Shown in pieces: positions 1 to 6,116 of a stretch of DNA of 25,209 bases. Origin of the DNA: CSP1-4 sp036559965 (lineage in GTDB: Bacteria > Chloroflexota > Limnocylindria > Limnocylindrales > CSP1-4). Location: positions 1 to 25,209 of the forward strand of contig DATBSD010000069.1 in NCBI GenBank assembly GCA_036559965.1. The letters are read 5' to 3'. A model generated the notes under the pieces. It was given only the letters and a program-made list of their open reading frames with translations. It ran no database searches and was not told where the DNA came from. Every line of letters starts with the position of its first letter. The stretch's first letter is position 1. A program made the position numbers and the translations under genes.

Positions 1-999
1 CTCTGGGTCGCGTTGCTGGCGACGGCGATCATCTCGGCGCTCTCGGCGTTCTTCGAGCCGACCTCGTCAGCCGCGCTGCCGAACCTCGTCGAGGAGGAGG
101 ACCTGCCGGTCGCCAACGTGCTGCTCGGCTCGGCCTGGGGCACGATGCTTGCCGTCGGAGCCGCGATCGGCGGCGTCGTGGCGGTCGTCTTCGGGCGTGA
201 CGCCGCCTTCCTGCTCGATGCGGCCAGCTTCGCTCTCTCGGCGGCGCTCATCGTCAGGATCCGCGGGTCGTTCGGCGGCGCATCGGCCGGGGATCGCGCC
301 ACGTCAGCGTCGGCGCCATCGTCGCCAGCGTCACTCTCGACGCCCACGCTGAACCCACCTCGGCGGGCCTGGTCGGGCATCTTCGCCGCCCAGGTCGAAG
401 CGCTGGCGTTCGCCCGCAGCTCGCATGCGGTGGCCGCCTTCCTGCTGGCCAAGGCGACCTTCGGGGTCGGCAACGGCGTCATCCTCCTGTTGGCCGTCTT
501 CGGGGCGGTCGTCTTCGACGCCGGCGACGTCGGCATCGGCCTCCTCTTCGCCGCTCGCGGCCTGGGCGCCCTGCTCGGTCCCTTCGTCGCCCGGCTGGCC
601 TTCGGCTTCGACCAGCGGGGCCTTGTCGTCGGCATCGGGGTCGCCTTCTTCCTCTTCCTGGGCGCCTACCTGGCGCTGCCGATGGCTCCCGGCCTGGCGG
701 TCGCCTGTGGCCTCGTGTTCGTCGGTCATCTCGGTGGCGGCGCCCAGTGGACGCTCTCGACGACCGGCCTCCAGCGCTCGACGCCGGATGCCATCCGGGG
801 CCGGATCTTCAGCGTCGACTACGGCCTGGTGACGCTCGTGGGAGCCATCTCGACCATCGTCGCCGGCGTCGTCGCCGCCACCTACGGTCCGGCCGCCGCC
901 ATCTATTCGCTGGCCATCCCGGCGTCGCTGGCGGCCGGGGCCTGGGTCATCTGGACTCGACCGCTCCGTCGGCGTGACGGCGCTACACTCCCCGAGTGA
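1..999 (+). CDS. MFS transporter, MFS_3 (EntS-like) type, 5' truncated
   Basis: The reading frame is open from base 1 and stops at TGA 997-999, so about 332 C-terminal residues are present and the start lies outside the window. The protein is hydrophobic with repeated membrane segments. Near the left edge it has the pattern typical of MFS_3 exporters: an aromatic/Pro turn (FFEPTSSAALPNLV), then Asn-containing helices, then RDAAFLLDAASFALSA. A hydrophilic Ser/Pro/Ala loop (about residues 95-120) separates the two halves, as in 12-helix MFS proteins. The C-terminal half has RGLGALLGP and IRGRIFSVDYG. Family members export siderophores or drugs by proton antiport; the substrate here cannot be read from sequence. 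Its last codons overlap the thyX start (GTGA), and the presumed thyX -10 element lies inside it. Confidence 0.8.
   Translation, partial: LWVALLATAIISALSAFFEPTSSAALPNLVEEEDLPVANVLLGSAWGTMLAVGAAIGGVVAVVFGRDAAFLLDAASFALSAALIVRIRGSFGGASAGDRATSASAPSSPASLSTPTLNPPRRAWSGIFAAQVEALAFARSSHAVAAFLLAKATFGVGNGVILLLAVFGAVVFDAGDVGIGLLFAARGLGALLGPFVARLAFGFDQRGLVVGIGVAFFLFLGAYLALPMAPGLAVACGLVFVGHLGGGAQWTLSTTGLQRSTPDAIRGRIFSVDYGLVTLVGAISTIVAGVVAATYGPAAAIYSLAIPASLAAGAWVIWTRPLRRRDGATLPE
984..989 (+). promoter_or_regulatory. -10 element of leaderless thyX transcript
   Basis: TACACT lies 6 nt before the GTG start of thyX, inside the 3' end of the MFS gene. No Shine-Dalgarno precedes the GTG, and no convincing -35 is visible. 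The same TANNNT-to-start spacing recurs at several genes in the window. Confidence 0.4.
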
Positions 1000-1880
1000 G
1001 CGAGCAGGCCGCCGCCGGCCCCGTCGGCACCACCGGACCCGACGGCGCGCCGCGGACCGCCACGCCGCGCAGCCCGGCCGGACGCGACCTGGGCATGACC
1101 GCCCGGCTGCTCTTCCCGACCAAGGCGATCGCCGAGGACTACTACCTGCCGCTCATCTACACCGCCTGCCGGACGTGCTACAGCGAGCTGCGGCCGGAGG
1201 ACATCTTCGATCGAGCGACGGATGGCCGCGTGGCGCTCGAGAAGCAGCAGGAGCTCGTGCGCCGCGTCATCGAGTCGGGTCACGGCTCGACCATCGAGCA
1301 CATCGTCTTCACCTTCGCGGTCAGCGGCGTGACCCGGACGCTCAGCCACCAGCTCGTGCGCCACCGGGCCGGCCTGGCCTTCGATCAGCAGTCGCAGCGG
1401 TATCTCGACTACAAACGCCCGACGTACATGGTGCCGGGCACCATCGCCGACGCGCCGGACGGCCTGCGCGACCGCTACGAGGCGCTGCTCGACGGCTCAC
1501 TCGGCTTCTACAGCGATCTGCTCGAAGCGGGCGTGCCGGGCGAGGATGCGCGCTTCGTGATGCCCAACGCGACGCGCACGAACCTGGTCATGACCACGAA
1601 CCTGCGTGCCCTCATCCACATGTCCGGCCTGCGCCTGTGCACGATGGCGCAATGGGAGATCCGGCGGCTCTTCCAGCTCATCCGCCACGAGGTCTTCCAG
1701 GTCAGCCCCTTCCTGGGTGCGTTCCTGGCCCCGAAATGCGTGCCGATGGGCTACTGCGACGAGGATCGGAACCGCGACGAGCACTGCCCCATCCGCCCGC
1801 ACAAGGACACCGTGCTGGGCGCCTGGGCAGAGAAGAAAGCCGCTGCCAAGGCGGCCGGTCGGGAGCTGCCGACCGTCTGA
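996..1880 (+). CDS. thyX: Flavin-dependent thymidylate synthase ThyX
   Basis: ThyX makes dTMP from dUMP using methylene-tetrahydrofolate, FAD and NADPH in the cytosol, replacing ThyA. The 294-residue protein shows a family-typical RTCYSEL segment near residue 60, GHGSTIEH at 96-103, and the signature QLVRHR (119-124) followed by QQSQRY (131-136). The spacing between RHR and the signature Ser (S133) is eight residues, one more than the textbook RHR-x7-S. The GTG start at 996 is chosen because a TACACT -10-like hexamer lies 6 nt upstream and the start overlaps the preceding stop by 4 bp. This gives a Pro/Ala/Gly-rich extension of about 33 residues before the conserved domain. An internal ATG at 1095 (residue 34, directly before ARLLFPT) is the alternative start and would give a more usual length. 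The gene converges with the phosphorylase gene 12 bp away. Confidence 0.93.
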   Translation: MSEQAAAGPVGTTGPDGAPRTATPRSPAGRDLGMTARLLFPTKAIAEDYYLPLIYTACRTCYSELRPEDIFDRATDGRVALEKQQELVRRVIESGHGSTIEHIVFTFAVSGVTRTLSHQLVRHRAGLAFDQQSQRYLDYKRPTYMVPGTIADAPDGLRDRYEALLDGSLGFYSDLLEAGVPGEDARFVMPNATRTNLVMTTNLRALIHMSGLRLCTMAQWEIRRLFQLIRHEVFQVSPFLGAFLAPKCVPMGYCDEDRNRDEHCPIRPHKDTVLGAWAEKKAAAKAAGRELPTV

Positions 1881-1892
1881 CCGATCGAGGCG

Positions 1893-2738
1893 TCAGCCCG
1901 CGAGCAGCGCCGCGTACCGCGAGACCAGCTGTTCGACCTTGGGTGCCGCCTCGTCGGCGACCGCCAGGACCTCCTCGTGGCTCAGGGGCTGGCCGGTCAC
2001 GCCGGCGCCCGGATTGGTCACGAGCGAGAGACCGGCGACGCGCAGCCCCGCCCAACGGCAGGCGATGGCCTCGAGCACGGTCGACATGCCGACCGCGTCG
2101 GCGCCCAGGGTGCGCAGCATGCGCACCTCGGCCGGCGTCTCGTAATGCGGCCCCACGAGGCCGGCGTAGGTGCCGTCCTCGAGGCGCACATCCTCGAGCG
2201 CTGCCGCCTCGTGGAGCCGGGCGCGCAGCTCGGCGTCCCACGTGGCCGTGAGGTCCGGGAAGCGTGGGCCGATGGCGTCGGCGTTGGCACCCAGCAGCGG
2301 GCTCAGCCCGGTCAGGTTGAGGTGATCGGCGATGGCCATGAGGGTCCCCGGCGGCCAGCTCGCCTCCACGCCGCCGGCCGCGTTCGTGAGCAGGATGCTC
2401 GTCGCCCCGAGGCGGCCCATGAGCAGGACCGGCTGGATGACGAGCCCCGGCGGATGGCCCTCGTAGAGGTGCAGTCGGCCCTGCAGGCAGACGACGCCGA
2501 GGCCGTTCAGCCGGCCGAGCAGGAGGCGTCCGGCGTGACCCGGTGCCGACGCGGCCGGCCAGCCGGGCAGATCGGCGAACGGGATGATGACGGGCGATTC
2601 GATCCGTGCCGCCAGGCCGCCGAAGCCGGAGCCGAGCACGATGCCGAGCGCGGGCACGAGGTCGGTCCGGGCACGGACCGCCGCCTCCAAAGCGTCGAGT
2701 CGCGCGGGCAGCTCGGCGGGGCCTGTCGGCTCGGACAT
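1893..2738 (-). CDS. Purine nucleoside phosphorylase, trimeric PNP/MTAP family
   Basis: Catalyses phosphorolysis of inosine/guanosine-type nucleosides to base plus (deoxy)ribose-1-phosphate in purine salvage. The 281-residue length fits the trimeric family. Visible motifs in order: GSGFGG phosphate loop (36-41), GRLHLYEGH (87-95), LTNAAGG (117-123), DHLNLTG (138-144), the signature GPHYETPAEVRML (196-208), GADAVGMST (212-220), and SLVTN (238-242) with the Asn expected to contact the base. The frame is open further upstream to 2921, but that part is low-complexity and unlike the family. I therefore start at ATG 2738, which has a TATGCT hexamer 7 nt upstream and no Shine-Dalgarno. Proximity to thyX gives a nucleotide-metabolism neighbourhood, although the genes converge. 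Whether it prefers purine nucleosides or methylthioadenosine cannot be decided with certainty; Asn242 favours a 6-oxopurine enzyme. Confidence 0.93.
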   Translation of the reverse strand: MSEPTGPAELPARLDALEAAVRARTDLVPALGIVLGSGFGGLAARIESPVIIPFADLPGWPAASAPGHAGRLLLGRLNGLGVVCLQGRLHLYEGHPPGLVIQPVLLMGRLGATSILLTNAAGGVEASWPPGTLMAIADHLNLTGLSPLLGANADAIGPRFPDLTATWDAELRARLHEAAALEDVRLEDGTYAGLVGPHYETPAEVRMLRTLGADAVGMSTVLEAIACRWAGLRVAGLSLVTNPGAGVTGQPLSHEEVLAVADEAAPKVEQLVSRYAALLAG

Positions 2739-2745
2739 GGCCAGC

Positions 2746-2751
2746 AGCATA
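2746..2751 (-). promoter_or_regulatory. -10 element of leaderless PNP transcript
   Basis: TATGCT on the minus strand ends 7 nt before the ATG at 2738. No ribosome-binding site is visible and no good -35 is seen. It matches the TANNNT pattern found at other starts here. Confidence 0.4.
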
Positions 2752-3009
2752 GCCGGGTGAGGAGCCTGGAGGAGGGGGACCGTGAGGGCTTCGCCGGTCG
2801 GGAGAGGTATCGACACCGGGATGCCGATCGCACCCCCCCGACCGGTCCCACCCCGCGCGCCCCCGGAGGGACGCCCGAGACTGGGCAAGGAAGCGCCCGA
2901 AGCGACCGTCCGGTCGGCCACCGCCGCCGCGTGGACAACTCCGCCGGCCTTGATGTCATCGCAGCCGCCGCAGTGCCGCCGCGGGGGCGCCGTGGGTGAT
3001 CACGGCGCT

Positions 3010-3035
3010 GATGCATGGGACAAGTCCCCTGCATC
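3010..3035. repeat. 26-bp near-perfect inverted repeat
   Basis: Two 12-nt arms pair at 11 of 12 positions around a central AA (3022-3023); the single mismatch is T3016 opposite C3029. The outer arms are GATGCA and TGCATC, the inner arms GGGAC and GTCCC. As DNA it would suit a dimeric regulator. As RNA the 2-nt loop makes it strained, which favours a protein-binding site. Confidence 0.6.
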
Positions 3036-3104
3036 GGTGGTGTTCCGACGGCCCCTTCGGGCAAGACGAACCGTAGCCGCCGAAGCGGCCCACGGTCAAC
3101 GCGG

Positions 3105-3182
3105 TTATCCACGAATTCGCGGCGTTCGTCGGCCCGCCTGTCCACGAATCGCGAGCGCATGTGGAGAACCCTGTGGAGAACC
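3105..3182. promoter_or_regulatory. Cluster of DnaA-box-like nonamers
   Basis: TTATCCACG (3105-3113, plus) and CTGTCCACG (3138-3146, plus) are followed by TGTGGAGAA twice (3160-3168 and 3172-3180), which reads TTCTCCACA on the minus strand. Three of the four differ by one base from the E. coli box TTATCCACA or the high-GC variant TTGTCCACA; the second differs by two from the latter. Extended copies form two direct-repeat pairs: T(A/G)TCCACGAAT at 3106-3116 and 3139-3149, and TGTGGAGAACC at 3160-3170 and 3172-3182. A further TTGTCCACG lies on the minus strand at 2930-2938, and another TGTGGAGAA at 4274-4282. No dnaA or dnaN gene is in view. Confidence 0.5.
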
Positions 3183-3214
3183 TCACGGCGCCGCCCAGGG
3201 CGCCCGGAACGTCC

Positions 3215-4222
3215 TCAGCCGCCGATGTGCGACATCTCGATCTTGGGCAATGCCACCGTGGCCGCGGAGCGCAGCTCGCTGTAGCGATCGGTGCGGGCGT
3301 GCCAGACGTCGGCGATGCGATCGGCCAGGACGTCGTCGCCCGCGCCGGCGCGGAGCGGCCCACGCAGATCGTGGCCGCGGACGGCGAACAGGCAGGTGTA
3401 GAGATGGCCCTCGGCCGAGAGTCGCGCGCGCGTGCACGTGCCGCAGAAGGGCTGGCTGACCGAGGCGATGACGCCGACTTCCCCGGAGCCGTCGCGATAT
3501 CGCCAGCGGTCGGCGACCTCGCCCTCGTAGTTGGCCGGCAGTGGCTCGAGCGGCATCTCGGCGTCGATGGCAGCGACGATCTCGGCGGCAGGCACGACGT
3601 CGTCGAGGCGCCAGCCGTTGGAGTGCCCGACGTCCATGTACTCGATGAAGCGCAGGATGTGGCCGCGCTCTCGGAAGTGCCGGGCCATGGGCACGACGCT
3701 CGACTCGTTCATGCCGCGCCGGACGACCATGTTGATCTTGATCGGCCCGAGCCCGACACGCTCGGCAGCGGCGATGCCGTCAAGCACCCGATCGACCGGG
3801 AAGTCGACGTCGTTCATGCGTCGGAAGGTCGCGTCGTCGAGCGAGTCGAGGCTCACGGTCACGCGGCCGAGCCCCGCATCGGCGAGCGCGCCGGCCTGGC
3901 GGGCGAGCAGCGACCCGTTCGTGGTCAGCGTCAGGTCGCGCAGCCCAGGCAGCGGAGCGACCAGGGCGACGAAGCGATGCAGGTCGCGTCGCACGAGCGG
4001 CTCGCCGCCCGTGATGCGGATCTTCTCCACGCCGGCCGCCAGGAAGAGCCCGACCAGGCGGGCCATCTCCTCGAATGTCAGCAGCTCGGCGCGCTCGAGG
4101 AACTGGAAGTCGCGCCCGAAGACCTCCTTGGGCATGCAGTAGAGGCAGCGGAAGTTGCAGCGGTCGGTGACCGAGACGCGCAGGTCGCGCAGGGGTCGCC
4201 CGAGTCGATCGTCGGTGCGCAC
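3215..4222 (-). CDS. moaA: GTP 3',8-cyclase MoaA
   Basis: Radical-SAM enzyme that converts GTP to 3',8-cyclo-GTP, the first step of molybdenum cofactor synthesis. The 335 residues carry the N-terminal cluster motif C22-x3-C26-x2-C29 within TDRCNFRCLYC, the SAM-binding TGGEP (71-75), LTTNG (99-103) and SLDSL (124-128). The second 4Fe-4S site is C260-x2-C263-x13-C277, and the protein ends in the Gly-Gly that is essential for MoaA catalysis. All key residues are present, so the protein should be active. The start is GTG 4222, with TAGCAT 6 nt upstream and no Shine-Dalgarno. No other moa/moe genes or molybdoenzymes are in the window, so the rest of the pathway must be elsewhere. Confidence 0.96.
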   Translation of the reverse strand: MRTDDRLGRPLRDLRVSVTDRCNFRCLYCMPKEVFGRDFQFLERAELLTFEEMARLVGLFLAAGVEKIRITGGEPLVRRDLHRFVALVAPLPGLRDLTLTTNGSLLARQAGALADAGLGRVTVSLDSLDDATFRRMNDVDFPVDRVLDGIAAAERVGLGPIKINMVVRRGMNESSVVPMARHFRERGHILRFIEYMDVGHSNGWRLDDVVPAAEIVAAIDAEMPLEPLPANYEGEVADRWRYRDGSGEVGVIASVSQPFCGTCTRARLSAEGHLYTCLFAVRGHDLRGPLRAGAGDDVLADRIADVWHARTDRYSELRSAATVALPKIEMSHIGG

Positions 4223-4228
4223 TCGAGC

Positions 4229-4234
4229 ATGCTA
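4229..4234 (-). promoter_or_regulatory. -10 element of leaderless moaA transcript
   Basis: TAGCAT on the minus strand lies 6 nt before the GTG start of moaA. There is no ribosome-binding site and no clear -35. Confidence 0.4.
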
Positions 4235-4367
4235 CCGCGCGCCAGCCGCGAGGCACCCGGGCGGGAACGCCCGTGTGGAGAACGCTGGTCGAGAAGCCGA
4301 TGACGCTGCGCACCACAGCGGGGCACGGACGCACCGCCGGCGACGGCGCGGGGCCGACCGGCGAACG

Positions 4368-4412
4368 GGTACCACGCCAGGAGCGGTACCACCGGGCGCG
4401 ATGTTCGGTACC
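4368..4412. repeat. Three GGTACC palindromes in the moaA / scaffold intergenic region
   Basis: GGTACC occurs at 4368-4373, 4385-4390 and 4407-4412 within 45 bp. The first two share the extension GGTACCAC. They sit in the 294-bp divergent region between moaA (minus) and the scaffold gene (plus), just upstream of the presumed promoter of the latter. Confidence 0.5.
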
Positions 4413-4421
4413 TCTGTCGCC

Positions 4422-4450
4422 TCGTCAGGCCGGATACCCCGACCTAGCAT
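4422..4450 (+). promoter_or_regulatory. Possible promoter of the scaffold/ATPase operon
   Basis: TCGTCA (4422-4427) and TAGCAT (4445-4450) are separated by 17 bp and resemble a vegetative -35/-10 pair. Transcription would start near 4457 and leave a leader of about 60 nt. The call rests on consensus resemblance only. Confidence 0.3.
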
Positions 4451-4516
4451 GCCCGCACACCGAGTCACTCCACCGCACCAGACACCGTTTTGACGAGGAC
4501 GAGGACCGCAGGGACG

Positions 4517-6085
4517 ATGGCTTCGACCGAACAGCGCACCGGCTTCCGTCTCCCTTGGGGGGCGTCTTCGACGACCGACGAAGCCGAGCCGAACGCATCC
4601 GAGCAGCCGACCGAGGAGTCCGCAGCGGCCCCGACGCAACAGGAGACCGACGCCATGGCAACCACCGTCGCCGGCGAGCAGGACGTGACCGCCGCCCCGG
4701 CCACCGCCCCCGTCAACGACGCCGCTGTGGCGCCCGATCCGATGAGCATGGTCGGCGACGCCGCCGGCGAGCCGTCGCCCGAGCAGCCCTCCCTGTCGGC
4801 GACGCCGGTCGCCGCCGACGCGAGCGCGGCATCGGCCGCCCGATCGGCCGCCAGCGGCCGCCAGCCGACACGCTTCCTCGCCGACCTCGTGCGCGCCATG
4901 CGATCGACCGCCGAGGACAGCCGGACCAGCCTCGTGGAGGCCCTGCGCGCCGATGGCACGACGTCGGTCGAGCAGATCCACGCCCGGTCGGCCGAAGAGG
5001 TCGAGGGCCTCCGTCGGGTCGCCGACGACGACGTGACCGGCATCAAGGACTGGTCGAAGTCCGAGGTCGCGCGCATCCGTGCCGAGACCGAGGAGCGCAT
5101 CGCCGAGCGCAAGCAGGAGCTGGAGCTGAGCCTCGAAGGTCATGCGGCGCTCATCGAGCGCGAGATCGAGCATGTCCAGGCTCGCATCGCCGAGTACGAG
5201 GCCGAGATGGACGCCTTCTTCGTGCGACTCGACGAGGTCGAAGACCCGTCCGAGTTCGCGGCCGTCGCGTCCGAGATGCCCGAGCCGCCCTCGCTCGATG
5301 AGGCCAGCGCCGCTGCCCGCGCCGCCGCGCTCGACGAGCTCATCCGCGAGACGACCTCGGCTCGTGTCGAGGCTCCCGCGCCGGCGCCCGAGCCGATCCC
5401 CGTTGCCGAGGCGATCGCCGAGCCGATGACCGCGGTCGAGGCGACCGAGGAGGTCGCCGCGACGACTCCCATCGAAGCGATCCAGGCGGAGGCACCAGCC
5501 GTGCCCGAGCCGGCGCCGGAGCAGGCACCCGAAGCCCAGCCGGAACCGGCCGCCGCGGCGGTCGACCCCTGGCCCGCCGCCGAGCCCATCGCGACCGCCC
5601 CGGTCGCCGTGGCCGAGGCGGAGGCGCCCGCGCCCGTGGCCGAAGAGGCCGACCTGTCCGCCGAAGGCGATCCGCGCCTCGCCGCACTGGGCCTCTCAGC
5701 CGATGGTGGCGAGGCCGACGCGGACGGTTCGGACGATGCCGGCATCGATGCCCTGAGTGAGGCGACCATCGCCGCTCGCCTGGGCGATGCCTCCAGCAAC
5801 GGCGCGTCGGCGCCCGCCGAGTCGACCACCAGCGTCGTCGTCGTGGGCCTGGTCAGCGTCGCCTCGGTGGCGTCGTTCAAGCGCACGCTCGGCAAGGTCG
5901 CCGGCGTCCGGTCGGTCGGCGTGAGCTCGGGTCCGGAAGGCGAGTTCGTGTTCAAGACCGTGCACGATCCCGAGACCGTGCTCAAAGACGTCATCCCCTC
6001 CCTGCCCGGCTTCGGCGCCCGCGTCGTGGCCTCGGGTGAGGGCGTCGTCAACGTCTCGGCTCGGGATCCCGAGGCCGAGGGCTGA
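4517..6085 (+). CDS. Scaffold-like coiled-coil protein with C-terminal alpha/beta domain, unknown function
   Basis: I do not recognise a named family. The 522-residue protein has four parts. Residues 1-115 are Ala/Pro/Glu-rich and probably disordered, opening with a short FRLPWG motif (10-15). Residues about 117-270 are strongly helical and charged, with heptad-like stretches such as ARIRAETEERIAERKQ (185-200), probably a coiled coil. Residues about 280-430 are an Ala/Pro/Glu/Val-rich linker. The last 80 or so residues form a compact domain whose order of hydrophobic strands and helices suggests a ferredoxin-like fold, without metal-binding cysteines. No signal peptide or membrane segment is seen. 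The ATG at 4517 follows GGGACG; an in-frame TTG at 4490 is possible but less likely. It lies 31 bp upstream of the CpaE-like ATPase gene, so a partner or cargo-linking role for that ATPase is a reasonable inference. Confidence 0.8.
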   Translation: MASTEQRTGFRLPWGASSTTDEAEPNASEQPTEESAAAPTQQETDAMATTVAGEQDVTAAPATAPVNDAAVAPDPMSMVGDAAGEPSPEQPSLSATPVAADASAASAARSAASGRQPTRFLADLVRAMRSTAEDSRTSLVEALRADGTTSVEQIHARSAEEVEGLRRVADDDVTGIKDWSKSEVARIRAETEERIAERKQELELSLEGHAALIEREIEHVQARIAEYEAEMDAFFVRLDEVEDPSEFAAVASEMPEPPSLDEASAAARAAALDELIRETTSARVEAPAPAPEPIPVAEAIAEPMTAVEATEEVAATTPIEAIQAEAPAVPEPAPEQAPEAQPEPAAAAVDPWPAAEPIATAPVAVAEAEAPAPVAEEADLSAEGDPRLAALGLSADGGEADADGSDDAGIDALSEATIAARLGDASSNGASAPAESTTSVVVVGLVSVASVASFKRTLGKVAGVRSVGVSSGPEGEFVFKTVHDPETVLKDVIPSLPGFGARVVASGEGVVNVSARDPEAEG

Positions 6086-6105
6086 TCGCCGCACGACGCG
6101 CGAGA

Positions 6106-6110
6106 AAGGA
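6106..6110 (+). promoter_or_regulatory. Ribosome-binding site fixing the ATPase start
   Basis: AAGGA is placed 6 nt before ATG 6117. It supports this start over the longer open frame that begins upstream at 6036. Confidence 0.7.
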
Positions 6111-6116
6111 AGACCC

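Larger units (their letters stand above)
2739..3214. other. 476-bp non-coding region with DnaA-box-like cluster
   Basis: This stretch lies between moaA and the PNP gene, both on the minus strand. No reading frame in it resembles a protein, and I recognise no RNA gene. It contains a 26-bp dyad (3010-3035), a GCCC-CTTC-GGGC hairpin (3051-3062), and four DnaA-box-like nonamers within 3105-3180, with another at 2930-2938. There is no obvious AT-rich unwinding element. Confidence 0.7.

Noticed and set aside
2739..2921. 61-residue N-terminal extension of the purine nucleoside phosphorylase
   Set aside because: It is Gly/Pro/Arg-rich and unlike the family, and a -10-like hexamer directly precedes ATG 2738.
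3105..3182. Firm call of the chromosomal replication origin
   Set aside because: There is no dnaA/dnaN/parAB context and no AT-rich unwinding element, so only a DnaA-box-like cluster is reported.
2739..3214. Molybdenum cofactor riboswitch
   Set aside because: The region is downstream of moaA, not upstream, and I could not recognise the conserved core of the motif.
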